64,000 bases of DNA. Source: Gilliamella sp. ESL0443. GTDB taxonomy: Bacteria > Pseudomonadota > Gammaproteobacteria > Enterobacterales > Orbaceae. How positions within the stretch are numbered: position 1 is the first letter of the stretch; each line of letters begins with the position of its first letter. The position numbers were made by a program, and so were the translations under genes. This document shows positions 19,621-29,157 of this stretch, in pieces. The notes under the pieces are model-generated. The model was not told the origin of the DNA. It did not search any database and worked only from the letters and a program-made list of their open reading frames with translations. The stretch lies in NCBI RefSeq assembly GCF_019469165.1, contig NZ_CP048263.1, positions 1,798,001 through 1,862,000 on the forward strand, given 5' to 3'.

Positions 19621-20346
19621 ATGCGTAAAGTATTATTATCAGTTTTATTGGGGACTTTAATGGGTTTAATTTCACAATCCGTGACAGCTCATGGTATATG
19701 GATTACTGATCGAGTCGATCAAAAGCAGATTATTTTAGGTGAAGGAGCTTTAGATAATGGCTATCAACCTGAAATGGTGAAAAAAGTTAAAGCTTATAAT
19801 AATGATTGGTCGGTACTACCCGTTTCAAAAATAGCACATAATAACTTTGTGACCATCGAACCTGCAAAAGATACAGCTGTAGTAACAGTTGATTTTGATT
19901 ATGGTTATTGGACCAAAAATTCGGATGGTAAATACGTTAATTTGCCAATGAATCAAGTTAAAGGTGCAGATAAGGGCACTCATGCCATAAAATATAGTGT
20001 CAACTATTTATCATCCGTTAACAAACCCAAAATAATAGAAGATATTCCACTACAAATTGTTCCTTCTATTGACCCAACAAAATTAAAACGAGGCGACAAT
20101 TTACCGATAACCGTTTTCAAAGATGGTAAACCACTAACCAATACACCTGTCATCATTGATGTTGTAAATAATTTAGACAAAACAGTGAAAACTGATGATA
20201 AAGGCCAGGCTACTATTATTGTGCCAAATCAAGGTTTAAACGTTATAGGTGTTGAAATTGGTTTCCCGCTTAAAGATAATCAATTAGCTACCCAAGACAA
20301 ATTTTTTACTACATTAGTTTTTACATTAATTCCTGAAGAAGATTAA
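19621..20346 (+). CDS. DUF4198-family periplasmic protein, iron (Fur) regulated
   Basis: A 241-aa exported protein with a signal peptide (hydrophobic core about 5-20, cleavage after VTA at 23) whose mature N-terminus begins HGIWITDRVDQKQIILGEG. This HG-W/L start and the beta-rich C-terminal Ig/transthyretin-like domain (LPITVFKDGKPLTNTPVIIDV, then VKTDDKGQATIIVPNQGLNVI, in parts) fit DUF4198, a family often found with metal-uptake systems. The mature N-terminal histidine could bind metal. The overlapping Fur box argues for induction under iron limitation. A role in periplasmic metal handling is inferred. No transporter gene is linked in the same direction, and a terminator follows at once. 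Confidence 0.75.
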   Translation: MRKVLLSVLLGTLMGLISQSVTAHGIWITDRVDQKQIILGEGALDNGYQPEMVKKVKAYNNDWSVLPVSKIAHNNFVTIEPAKDTAVVTVDFDYGYWTKNSDGKYVNLPMNQVKGADKGTHAIKYSVNYLSSVNKPKIIEDIPLQIVPSIDPTKLKRGDNLPITVFKDGKPLTNTPVIIDVVNNLDKTVKTDDKGQATIIVPNQGLNVIGVEIGFPLKDNQLATQDKFFTTLVFTLIPEED

Positions 20347-20355
20347 TTTATATAT

Positions 20356-20383
20356 AAAAAACGGGATCATTATCCCGTTTTTT
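20356..20383. terminator. Bidirectional terminator between DUF4198 and MFS genes
   Basis: A perfect 12-bp stem, AAAAAACGGGAT (20356-20367) with ATCCCGTTTTTT (20372-20383), around a 4-base loop. A-runs on one side and T-runs on the other make it work for both converging genes. Confidence 0.9.
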
Positions 20384-20395
20384 ATAATTATCTTT

Positions 20396-21784
20396 TTAAA
20401 CTTCAGCACTAATCGGACGAGGTATAAGAAAACTACAAAATAGAGCTAACACCGTAATGATTAAACCAAACAACATACCATTAAAGTAACCATCAATTGT
20501 GTTTCCATTTATCATCTGAATTGCTGGTAATAAAGCAAAACTCAAACCAGCACCTAAATTAAATGCCCCTGCATTCATACCAGGTAAAAATCCTGGATTA
20601 TCAGTAGGAGATAAGACGATACCTAATCCATTTAAAATGATATTAGCCATTCCAGCATAAAAAATACCTAAAACAATCACGCCAACCGATAAAATAGGTA
20701 AAGAATGAATGCCATAAAACATAATAACCAAAATACCAATAATACAACCCACTAAACCTAACTTGAGCACTTTATTATAGCCCATTATTGGTGCCAATCT
20801 TCCTGAAAATGGCCCAACAAACCAACCAATTAAAGCATAAGGCGTGAGAAAAATTAATGATGCCCAATCTGCATCTAACCCAAAACCTATTTCATGATTT
20901 TGGGCAATTGACATCACTAAACCATTAACGATGGCAAAGATCCCAGTCATGGTTAATGTGGTTGTTAATAACAACGCCCAGGTGGCACGCTTTTTCAAAT
21001 GATTGATAGTGACTAAAGGTTGCTTACTTCTTTTTTCTACATTCCAAAATAAAATAAAACATAAAAAAGCCAATAAACTTAATCCAGTAACAATCAGCCA
21101 ATTGGCATTGTCAAGTTTACCGGCTTCATTAAGTGCAAGTAATAACGCAGCTATTGTTAAAACAATTAACAAAACGCCTAGCCAATCCATCTTGGTACCT
21201 TTAGAGGGCTGAGATTCTGACGCAAAACGATGAACAAAAAAAGTCGAGATTGCTGCAACAATAGCTATAATCCAAAATACTGACCGGAAGCCAAAATGCG
21301 TAGCAAGTAAACCTCCCGCAATAGCATCAACACCAGCAATACCACCATTTACTGCTGTTATGATACCCATTAACATACCATATTGCTTAACGTCTTTTAC
21401 TTCAAAACTTAACATTAACAAACATAATGGAACCACTGGCCCTGATACACCTTGAATAATGCGAGCAACATACAAAACTTCAATATTCGGCGCAATAGCA
21501 GCAATGACTGTACCTAAAGTCATTATAATCAACATGGCTGTTAATACTTTTTTTCGCCCTTTTATATCACTTAATCGGGGCAAGAATAGTGAAAATAGTG
21601 CAGCTGCTGTAAAAAAAGAAGTTTGAGATAGTCCGACAGCTGCATCATTAGTTCCTAATTCTTTCGCTATAGTAACTAACACTGGGCTTAACATACTTGC
21701 ATTGAGTTGGAAAGCAACACATGCAGCAAGCAAAGCAACCATTAAAGCCAAGATATTATTTTTTTTCTGGCTTAGATCTGCCAT
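20396..21784 (-). CDS. MFS drug/metabolite exporter, 14 TM (DHA2-like)
   Basis: A 462-aa major facilitator superfamily protein with 14 predicted TM helices, the DHA2/EmrB-like topology. The loop 2-3 signature is seen as RLSDIKGRKKVL (about 69-80), and helix 4 carries YVARIIQGVSGPVVP. The substrate cannot be told from sequence. The gene stands alone on the minus strand, converging on the DUF4198 gene. Its upstream region (21785-22340) contains a dyad that could be an operator, but no linked regulator gene or membrane-fusion partner is present, so it is not an obvious tripartite pump. Confidence 0.85.
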   Translation of the reverse strand: MADLSQKKNNILALMVALLAACVAFQLNASMLSPVLVTIAKELGTNDAAVGLSQTSFFTAAALFSLFLPRLSDIKGRKKVLTAMLIIMTLGTVIAAIAPNIEVLYVARIIQGVSGPVVPLCLLMLSFEVKDVKQYGMLMGIITAVNGGIAGVDAIAGGLLATHFGFRSVFWIIAIVAAISTFFVHRFASESQPSKGTKMDWLGVLLIVLTIAALLLALNEAGKLDNANWLIVTGLSLLAFLCFILFWNVEKRSKQPLVTINHLKKRATWALLLTTTLTMTGIFAIVNGLVMSIAQNHEIGFGLDADWASLIFLTPYALIGWFVGPFSGRLAPIMGYNKVLKLGLVGCIIGILVIMFYGIHSLPILSVGVIVLGIFYAGMANIILNGLGIVLSPTDNPGFLPGMNAGAFNLGAGLSFALLPAIQMINGNTIDGYFNGMLFGLIITVLALFCSFLIPRPISAEV

Positions 21785-21874
21785 ATATTTACCTCATTAA
21801 ATGTTTTAATTGATCGGCATTTGAATATCATTAGTAACTATACTCAAATGAGATGATTCTTTATTTGTATCTAT

Positions 21875-21896
21875 TTGATATATAATTAAATATCAA
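21875..21896. repeat. Inverted repeat upstream of the MFS gene
   Basis: TTGATAT (21875-21881) and ATATCAA (21890-21896) form a perfect 7-bp dyad with an 8-base spacer, about 90 bases before the MFS start codon. Spacing and symmetry would suit a dimeric repressor. Nothing else is evident in the 556-base gap between the MFS gene and pntA apart from AT-rich sequence and the pntA leader. Confidence 0.4.
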
Positions 21897-22340
21897 TAAT
21901 TTTATTTTCTCACGTATAAAACCAATAAAAGGTTATTATCAGAGATCGTGCTGTCGTTGATGTTTTCAGCTGACTATGAAATATTAATTAAAGTTCAAAT
22001 TAACCTTGTTGAATTATCAGATAATTGCAAAACTTAGTCTGATAACTCACTCACCAATTGAAATATCTAATTAATATTTAACCATAGGTAGAAAAACAAT
22101 TTTTTGGCAAACAGAGGTGTTCTTAATGGCGATTAAGATAGTTCACTTTTAAAACAAACTATTCACACTGATTACAAGAGAAATATTCTAATTTCAATTC
22201 TCAGATTTAAAATCCACTTATTATTAAATTTAATATTAAGATTTCGATAATAAAAAATAAATTACCTACTCGCACTGTCGCTAATTTGTGCTAAAATCGG
22301 GAGACATGAATAATCTTTTTTAACATAAGGATGTAACGTA

Positions 22341-23873
22341 ATGCATATCGGTATACCAAAAGAACGGTTAGCCAATGAAGCTAGGGTTGCAGCAACACCT
22401 CAAACTGTTGGACAACTATTAAAACTTGGATTTACAGTTTCAGTAGAACAAGGTGCTGGACACGCTGCTCATTTTGAAGACCAAGCTTTTATTGATGCTG
22501 GGGCCACTATTCAAAACACAAAGGATATTTGGCAAAATGATCTTATTTTAAAATTTCACGCGCCAACTGATGATGAAATCGCTATGATGAAAGAGGGATT
22601 AACACTCATTAGTTATATTTATCCAGCTCAGCATAAAGATCTTTTAGAAAAACTTGCCACTAAAAATATTACTGTAATGGCAATGGATTGTGTGCCTCGT
22701 ATTTCACGAGCTCAATCACTAGATGCATTAAGTTCTATGTCTAACATTGCAGGTTATCGCTCTGTTATTGAAGCTGCGAACCAATTTGGTCGATTTTTTA
22801 CCGGTCAAGTCACTGCTGCAGGTAAAGTACCACCAGCAAAAGTATTGGTAATCGGTGCTGGTGTTGCTGGTCTTGCAGCAATTGGTGCAGCAGTTAGTTT
22901 AGGTGCTATTGTTCGTGCATTTGATACACGTCCAGAAGTTGCTGAACAAATCAATAGTATGGGTGCTGACTTTTTAGAATTAGATTTCGAAGAGGAAGCT
23001 GGTTCTGGAGATGGCTACGCAAAACAAATGTCTGCAGCCTTTATTGAAGCTGAAATGGCTTTATTTGCTGAACAAGCAAAAGATGTTGATATTATTATCA
23101 CTACAGCATTAATTCCAGGTAAACCTGCGCCAAAACTTATCTCTAAAGAGATGGTTGAGTCAATGAAACCAGGTAGTGTTATTGTTGATTTAGCAGCCTT
23201 AACTGGTGGTAACTGCGAATTAACCAAACCGGGTGAAGTATTCGAAACAGATAATAATGTTAAAATAGTTGGTTACACAGATTTAGCTAACCGAATGCCG
23301 GCACAAGCATCACAACTATATGGAACTAACATTGTTAACTTATTAAAATTACTCGCCAAAGAAAAAGATGGTAACATCGACATTAATTTTGACGATGTTG
23401 TGATTCGTGGCGTAACTGTCGTTAAAGATAAAGAAATAACATGGCCAGCTCCACCAATTCAAGTTTCTGCACAACCACAGAAAAAAGCGGTTGAACCTAT
23501 CGCCAAACCAGAACCAACACCAATACAACCTGCAAAAAAATTTGGCATTTTAGCTTTATTGATTATTGCTTATTTCTGGTTAGCTAATGTGGTTCCTGAA
23601 ACCTTTTTAGGACACTTCACTGTATTTGCTTTGTCTTGTGTAGTAGGGTATTACGTAGTATGGAATGTAACTCATTCATTACATACACCATTAATGTCAG
23701 TTACTAATGCTATCTCTGGTATCATATTAGTAGGTGCAATACTGCAAGTCGGTGATGATAATGGCTTAACTACGGCAATTGCCTTTGTTGCTATTTTAAT
23801 TGCTAGTATCAATATTTTTGGTGGATTCTTTGTTACACAAAGAATGCTAAAAATGTTTCAACGTGGCAAGTAA
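22341..23873 (+). CDS. pntA: NAD(P) transhydrogenase subunit alpha PntA
   Basis: Alpha subunit (510 aa, same as E. coli) of the proton-translocating transhydrogenase, which reduces NADP+ with NADH at the cost of the proton gradient. Domain I (about 1-380) has the alanine-dehydrogenase-like fold with MHIGIPKER, the mobile-loop region and the dinucleotide motif [15 protein letters not shown] (about 171-185). A Pro/Lys-rich linker (about 374-400) leads to four C-terminal TM helices. It forms an operon with pntB, 15 bases downstream. The soluble transhydrogenase sthA is not at its usual place near oxyR, so PntAB may be the main transhydrogenase. Confidence 0.96.
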   Translation: MHIGIPKERLANEARVAATPQTVGQLLKLGFTVSVEQGAGHAAHFEDQAFIDAGATIQNTKDIWQNDLILKFHAPTDDEIAMMKEGLTLISYIYPAQHKDLLEKLATKNITVMAMDCVPRISRAQSLDALSSMSNIAGYRSVIEAANQFGRFFTGQVTAAGKVPPAKVLVIGAGVAGLAAIGAAVSLGAIVRAFDTRPEVAEQINSMGADFLELDFEEEAGSGDGYAKQMSAAFIEAEMALFAEQAKDVDIIITTALIPGKPAPKLISKEMVESMKPGSVIVDLAALTGGNCELTKPGEVFETDNNVKIVGYTDLANRMPAQASQLYGTNIVNLLKLLAKEKDGNIDINFDDVVIRGVTVVKDKEITWPAPPIQVSAQPQKKAVEPIAKPEPTPIQPAKKFGILALLIIAYFWLANVVPETFLGHFTVFALSCVVGYYVVWNVTHSLHTPLMSVTNAISGIILVGAILQVGDDNGLTTAIAFVAILIASINIFGGFFVTQRMLKMFQRGK

Positions 23874-23888
23874 AGGAGATTATTGATA

Positions 23889-25283
23889 ATGTTTAGTCAT
23901 GGAATAATTCAAGCAGCCTATGTACTTGCTGCATTACTTTTTATATTTAGTTTACGAGGACTATCAAATCAAGAATCAGCCAAATCTGGAAACATTTATG
24001 GCATGGTTGGTATGGTAATTGCACTTATTGCTGCTATTGCAAGTATTAAAGGCGGACTACACTGGATCATTATTGCTATGGTCATTGGTGCAGCTATTGG
24101 TCTTTATCTTGCTAAAAAAGTAGAAATGACACAAATGCCAGAGCTTGTTGCACTACTCCACAGTTTCGTTGGTATGGCTGCAGTTCTCGTTGGTTTCAAT
24201 AGCTTCTTAGATTCTAATATTATGGTTTTCACTGGCAGCGAACTTACTGTACATTTAGTAGAAATTTTTATTGGTATCTTTATTGGTGCAGTTACTTTTT
24301 CTGGCTCAGTCGTTGCATTTGGAAAACTAAATGGCCGCATTAGCTCTAAACCACTTTCTATTCCTTATAAACACTACTGGAACTTAGCGGCAATCGTTGT
24401 TTCAGTAATTTTGATGTTTACTTTTATTGGTGTGAAAAGTGGCGCAGGCGCACTTGTTAGTCTACTTGTTATGACTATCATCGCATTAGTATTTGGCTTC
24501 CATCTTGTGGCATCAATTGGTGGTGCAGACATGCCTGTAGTTATTTCAATGCTTAACTCATATTCTGGATGGGCAGCAGCTGCAGCAGGATTTATGTTAG
24601 GTAATGATTTACTTATTGTAACCGGTGCTTTAGTTGGTTCTTCAGGGGCAATTCTTTCTTACATCATGTGTAAAGCAATGAATCGCTCATTCATCAGCGT
24701 CATTGCCGGTGGTTTTGGTAGCGATGGTAGCGCATCAAGCTCTTCAGAAGAAGAACAAGGTGAATACCGTGAAATGCAGCCAGCAGAAGTTGCTCAAACA
24801 TTAAAAGAAGCACGTTCAGTTATTATCGTACCAGGTTATGGTATGGCTGTTGCTCAAGCACAAGGTGCTGTAAGCAATATTACTGAAAAGCTTCGTGGTA
24901 TGGGTATAGAAGTCCGTTTTGGTATTCACCCAGTTGCAGGGCGTTTACCTGGTCACATGAATGTATTATTAGCCGAAGCAAAAGTACCTTACGATATTGT
25001 ATTAGAAATGGATGAAATCAATGATGACTTCCCTGATACAGATGTTGTTTGGGTAATTGGTGCAAATGATACAGTTAACCCGGCAGCGGAAGAAGATCCA
25101 AACAGCCCTATCGCAGGTATGCCTGTTCTTGAAGTTTGGAAAGCAAAAACGGTTATTATATCCAAACGCTCAATGAATACCGGATATGCTGGAGTACAAA
25201 ATCCACTATTCTTTAAAGAAAATAGCTATATGTTATTTGGTGATGCTAAAGATAGTGTTGAAAAAGTGCTACAAAATCTTTAA
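23889..25283 (+). CDS. pntB: NAD(P) transhydrogenase subunit beta PntB
   Basis: Beta subunit (464 aa; E. coli 462) with eight or nine TM helices (about 1-260) and the NADP(H)-binding domain III at the C-terminus ([15 protein letters not shown], then the [14 protein letters not shown] and [18 protein letters not shown] motifs, quoted in parts). I start it at the ATG at 23889, which follows AAGGAGA at 23873-23879; a TTG two codons earlier is less likely. It is translated right after pntA, and the pair ends at the hairpin at 25307-25335. Confidence 0.96.
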   Translation: MFSHGIIQAAYVLAALLFIFSLRGLSNQESAKSGNIYGMVGMVIALIAAIASIKGGLHWIIIAMVIGAAIGLYLAKKVEMTQMPELVALLHSFVGMAAVLVGFNSFLDSNIMVFTGSELTVHLVEIFIGIFIGAVTFSGSVVAFGKLNGRISSKPLSIPYKHYWNLAAIVVSVILMFTFIGVKSGAGALVSLLVMTIIALVFGFHLVASIGGADMPVVISMLNSYSGWAAAAAGFMLGNDLLIVTGALVGSSGAILSYIMCKAMNRSFISVIAGGFGSDGSASSSSEEEQGEYREMQPAEVAQTLKEARSVIIVPGYGMAVAQAQGAVSNITEKLRGMGIEVRFGIHPVAGRLPGHMNVLLAEAKVPYDIVLEMDEINDDFPDTDVVWVIGANDTVNPAAEEDPNSPIAGMPVLEVWKAKTVIISKRSMNTGYAGVQNPLFFKENSYMLFGDAKDSVEKVLQNL

Positions 25284-25306
25284 TAACGTTATGTTGTTAA
25301 AAACAA

Positions 25307-25335
25307 AAATTACTGCGGTTTAACCGCAGTAATTT
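25307..25335 (+). terminator. Terminator of pntAB
   Basis: A 12-bp stem, AAATTACTGCGG (25307-25318) with CCGCAGTAATTT (25324-25335), around a TTTAA loop, 23 bases after the pntB stop. The core is GC-rich; the trailing T-run is short. Confidence 0.75.
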
Positions 25336-25498
25336 AATAAAAAATGAATTATGTTCATTCAAATTTTGTTTAGCTAGAAAATCCGATATTAAGCTTATTC
25401 TTTCATGATGTATTTCGTTTCTACTTTTATTCCCACCATCCATACAAATAATGTCTTCTCCTTTTTAATCTTTCTCTAAATTATCTATTGCGCCTGAT

Positions 25499-25675
25499 TT
25501 ACAAACTTGTATGAAGCTCAAGTGCATTGCATCTGAAATGATAAGATGATAAAGGCTTTGTTAAAAATCGTTGTAAATAGCCAGATTGTAGATTTACATC
25601 CATATCTCCAACATCAATGCCAGCACCAATAATTAAAGAAGGAAATTGAATATAACAAATAGTGTACTTTAGGCA
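25499..25675 (-). pseudogene. Possible decayed coding fragment (58 codons, no start)
   Basis: The minus strand has an open frame with no usable start between 25675 and a TAA at 25499-25501. It reads in part PSLIIGAGIDVGDMDV and LQSGYLQRFL, which looks like real protein rather than random AT-rich translation. It lies in the 488-base gap between pntB and fabR. I cannot name a parent gene. The rest of the gap holds the pntAB terminator and nothing else I recognise. Confidence 0.25.
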
Positions 25676-25771
25676 TTATCTTAACCCTTATTTAAAAGTA
25701 CAAATATAATCTAGATTAATCAAGAAAATACCTTTATGGTAAGTTAAAATGTCAATATCAACCTACCATAA

Positions 25772-26416
25772 TTATTCATTATTATTTTTGATTTTTTCTT
25801 TATGATAAAGGTAATAAGCGCCACGAGAAACCATACGAAGTTGAAATATAAGATCTTCAATTAGTTTTTGGCGTTGTACTATGTCGAAATCAATTGCTTC
25901 CGCGCCAGCATTAAATGCGATAGTCACCATTGCTTCGGCTTGAGCTTCATTATAATGATGTGGCATTTGATTGGCATTGTCTAAATAATCAACAAGCTCC
26001 ACAATAAAGTGCTGAATTTCGCGTGCAATTGCCGATCTGAATGCTGAAGAAGTTCCGGCTTTTTCTCTGAGCAACAATAAAAATACTTTAGGGTTTTTAT
26101 CAATAAATTCAATAAAGGTGGTTACCGAAGTTCGAAGAACACTCCCTCCCTTTTCAATACGTTTTCGAGCTTGGCGCAATAATTGACGAAGAGTTAAACC
26201 GCTCTCATCAACCATCGCTAAACCTAACTCATCCATATCACGAAAATGGCGATAAAATGATGTAGCAGCTATACCTGCCTCACGGGAAACTTCGCGCAGA
26301 CTTAAACTTGCAAAACCTTGTTCCGCGTTGAGTTGATGAAATGCAGCATCAATTAAACTTCGACGAGTTCTCTCCTTTTGCTGCGCTCTAACTCCACAGG
26401 TTTTAACATTTTTCAT
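25772..26416 (-). CDS. fabR: TetR-family repressor FabR (unsaturated fatty acid synthesis)
   Basis: FabR senses the saturated/unsaturated acyl balance and represses fabB and fabA. The N-terminal helix-turn-helix is visible as [13 protein letters not shown]..., [29 protein letters not shown] (in parts), almost the same as E. coli FabR. The C-terminal half holds [16 protein letters not shown] and [20 protein letters not shown] (in parts). Length is 214 aa. It follows oxyR on the same strand with a 31-base gap, probably one transcript. In E. coli sthA lies between oxyR and fabR; here it does not. Confidence 0.92.
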   Translation of the reverse strand: MKNVKTCGVRAQQKERTRRSLIDAAFHQLNAEQGFASLSLREVSREAGIAATSFYRHFRDMDELGLAMVDESGLTLRQLLRQARKRIEKGGSVLRTSVTTFIEFIDKNPKVFLLLLREKAGTSSAFRSAIAREIQHFIVELVDYLDNANQMPHHYNEAQAEAMVTIAFNAGAEAIDFDIVQRQKLIEDLIFQLRMVSRGAYYLYHKEKIKNNNE

Positions 26417-26447
26417 TTTTTAAATTCTGCGCTATAAGAAATATAAA

Positions 26448-27371
26448 TTATTTCTGGCCTAACAGTCGTTCTTTTTCAGCAAAGACTTTTGGCATATGGT
26501 CACGAATAGTTTTAGCGATAGTTTCATAACGAGAACGTAATGGAGAACCAGGTCGATAAATTAAAGCGATGCTTCGTGTTGGGACAGGATCAGTACATGG
26601 AATATAGCAAATATTATCACGAGTACGTTCATTTGGAGCCGCTAACTCTGGAAATAAAGTAATTCCACGTCCTGCTGATATCATACTACGCAATGTTTCT
26701 AAACTCGTCGCTTTAAATTGTTTATCTTCATCAATTCCTACCTGAAAACAATACCCCATAGCATGTTCGCGTAGACAATGACCATCCTCCAACATTAAAA
26801 ATTTCTTCCCTTTCAGACTAGAAAGCTTAACTGTCTGTTTACTAGCTAATTCATCATTTGCAGGAACGGCTAAAAACATAGGTTCATTGAATAAAGGTAG
26901 TTCAATAAATTGTGAGGTTTCTTTTACTTGAGCGATAATAGCACAATCCAATTTTCCACTTTCAAGTTGAGCAACAATATTGGCAGTTTGCGCTTCATGT
27001 AAATAAAGTTCTAGTTGAGGAAAGGATTCATGTAATACGGTAATCACATGTGGTAATAAATATGGAGCGATAGTCGGAATTAATCCAATATGCATAGGAC
27101 CAGCCATCTCTTCCCCCTGACGACTAGCCATCTCTTTTAAAATCTGTATATTACGTAAAATTTCTTTAGCTTGCTCAACAAGCATCATGCCAGTTTGAGT
27201 AAATAACACTTTACGACTAGTACGTTCAAGTAACATTACGCCTAATTCGTCTTCAAGTTTTCTGATTTGACCACTTAGTGTTGGTTGACTAACATTACAA
27301 GCATCAGCTGCTTTACGAAAGTGCCGGAATTCAGCTAATGATACAAAATATTCCAAATCTCGAATATTCAT
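26448..27371 (-). CDS. oxyR: Hydrogen peroxide sensor OxyR
   Basis: LysR-type activator of peroxide defence. The N-terminal helix-turn-helix is MNIRDLEYFV...FRKAADACNVSQPTLSGQIRKLEDELG (in parts). The redox pair is conserved at the exact E. coli numbers, C199 and C208, in EDGHCLREHAMGYCF. Oxidation to a disulfide switches the protein on. Length is 307 aa (E. coli 305). The 376 bases upstream, to the pcnB start, are very AT-rich and hold the pcnB promoter; no catalase or oxyS-like gene is evident. Confidence 0.96.
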   Translation of the reverse strand: MNIRDLEYFVSLAEFRHFRKAADACNVSQPTLSGQIRKLEDELGVMLLERTSRKVLFTQTGMMLVEQAKEILRNIQILKEMASRQGEEMAGPMHIGLIPTIAPYLLPHVITVLHESFPQLELYLHEAQTANIVAQLESGKLDCAIIAQVKETSQFIELPLFNEPMFLAVPANDELASKQTVKLSSLKGKKFLMLEDGHCLREHAMGYCFQVGIDEDKQFKATSLETLRSMISAGRGITLFPELAAPNERTRDNICYIPCTDPVPTRSIALIYRPGSPLRSRYETIAKTIRDHMPKVFAEKERLLGQK

Positions 27372-27673
27372 AGAGTCCCCAATAAGTTATCAGTTAATAT
27401 TTTTATACTCTTAATTGTAAACCAAATTAATAATTATTTTTATCAAAAATCTTTTTTTAAAAGAGTATAAGTTTAATTAAATCAATTAGTCATTAATAAA
27501 ATAAATAAGATAATCTATTTTGAATTAATTTTTATTAAGTTAAAAAATAATCTAACTAATTGTACTATATAAATTACTATTGTTGATAATTATGTTCAAA
27601 AAATCAAATAAAATATTTAATTAATATAAAGAAATTTCCTTTATTTTGCTTGGTATAACTATTTCAAGAAAAA

Positions 27674-27702
27674 TGGAAAGTTAGATTTAATTGCGATATA
27701 AT
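27674..27702 (+). promoter_or_regulatory. Likely pcnB promoter
   Basis: TATAAT (27697-27702) preceded after 17 bases by TGGAAA (27674-27679), a 4-of-6 match to the -35 consensus. It lies 47 bases before the predicted AUU start of pcnB. Confidence 0.6.
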
Positions 27703-27748
27703 CGCGCGCTATATTTTAGTATAGACCATTATTGATTCGAGGTGCGCT

Positions 27749-29083
27749 ATTTTTAAACAAGTTTCTCGCTTTTATCGTAAAATGTTCCATCATAAAGAGC
27801 GACAAGAGTCGCATTATATTTCCATCTCACGTAATGAGCATAATATTTCTCGGAAAAATATAAGCGAAAATGCGTTGAAAGTACTTTATCGATTGAATAA
27901 ACAAGGATATGAAGCCTATCTCGTAGGTGGTTGTATCCGCGATCTTCTTTTAGGTAAAAAACCAAAAGATTTCGATATTGCGACAAATGCTACACCAGAA
28001 CAAATTCAAAAGATTTTTCGAAATTGCCGCTTGATAGGTAAACGCTTTCGTTTAGCTCATATTATGTTTGGAAAAGAGATAATTGAGGTTGCAACGTTCC
28101 GAGGTGATCATGATGATCAGAGTGAACAAAAGAACATATCAAAACGATCACAAGCAGGTATGTTATTACGAGATAATGTCTATGGAACGATAGAGCAAGA
28201 TGCCGTTCGTCGTGATTTCACTATGAATGCGCTTTATTATAGCGTCAAAGATTATACAATTCGTGATTATTGTGGTGGACTAAAAGATTTACAAAATGGC
28301 ATTATTCGATTAATTGGTGAGCCACAAACAAGATATCGTGAAGATCCAGTCAGAATGTTAAGGACAATCCGTTTTGCAGCAAAACTTAACATGAAAATTG
28401 ACCCTGCTACTGCTGAACCAATAAAAAAACTGGCTCCATTATTAAATAATATTCCTTCTGCCCGCCTTTTTGATGAATCTTTGAAATTATTACAATCAGG
28501 ATATGGTTACGATACTTATATATTATTAAAGCAGTATCATTTATTTAAACAATTGTTTCCAGTGGTTGAACGTTTATTTACACATGACCATGAAGGAAAT
28601 ATGGAAAAAATGATTGCTCAAGTGTTAAAAAATACTGATTACCGTATAGCAAATGAGCAACGCATAAACCCTGCTTTTTTATATGCAGCATTTTTTTGGT
28701 ATCCAATTATAGAACAAACTCAATTAAACTGCATTGAGAGCGGTTTGCAATATTATGATTCTTTTTCTATGGCAATTAATGATGTACTAAATGAGCAATG
28801 CCGTATTATCGCTATACCAAGACGTTTGACAGCGGTTATGGGTGATATGTGGCGATTACAATTAAGAATGAAAAAACGAGAAGGAAAACGTGCATTTATC
28901 ATCTTAGAGCATCAAAAGTTCCGAGCAGCTTATGATCTATTAGAAATGCGAGCTTCTATCGAAAAAGGTGAGCTTTTAGATTTAGCTAAGTGGTGGGATG
29001 AATTTCAACAAGTATCGACTGAAAAGAAAATAGTCATGGTAAGACAACTTGGTAAAACGAATAAACGACGGACTAAACGTTAA
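27749..29083 (+). CDS. pcnB: Poly(A) polymerase I PcnB, probable AUU start
   Basis: Adds poly(A) tails to RNA 3' ends and promotes decay. The nucleotidyltransferase core is [21 protein letters not shown] (GG...R and the DFD metal ligands), followed by the [11 protein letters not shown] and [16 protein letters not shown] motifs. The first ATG is at 27782, but the frame upstream reads (ATT)[10 protein letters not shown] into MFHHKER. This matches the E. coli PcnB N-terminus MFTRVANFCRKV, which itself starts at the rare AUU codon. GAGGTG at 27739-27744 is spaced for the ATT at 27749, not for the ATG. From ATT the protein is 444 aa. The C-terminus is basic (KTNKRRTKR). Confidence 0.93.
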   Translation: MFKQVSRFYRKMFHHKERQESHYISISRNEHNISRKNISENALKVLYRLNKQGYEAYLVGGCIRDLLLGKKPKDFDIATNATPEQIQKIFRNCRLIGKRFRLAHIMFGKEIIEVATFRGDHDDQSEQKNISKRSQAGMLLRDNVYGTIEQDAVRRDFTMNALYYSVKDYTIRDYCGGLKDLQNGIIRLIGEPQTRYREDPVRMLRTIRFAAKLNMKIDPATAEPIKKLAPLLNNIPSARLFDESLKLLQSGYGYDTYILLKQYHLFKQLFPVVERLFTHDHEGNMEKMIAQVLKNTDYRIANEQRINPAFLYAAFFWYPIIEQTQLNCIESGLQYYDSFSMAINDVLNEQCRIIAIPRRLTAVMGDMWRLQLRMKKREGKRAFIILEHQKFRAAYDLLEMRASIEKGELLDLAKWWDEFQQVSTEKKIVMVRQLGKTNKRRTKR

Positions 29084-29157
29084 TTTTCATTCGCACTTTT
29101 ATAAATAACCGCTATAATGTTTCAATTAAAATAATCATAATCATATTCTAATCATTA

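Noticed and set aside
21785-22340. A small RNA or riboswitch in the 556-base gap before pntA
   Set aside because: I saw no conserved aptamer-like pattern or strong hairpin with a T-run; only a short dyad near the MFS gene.
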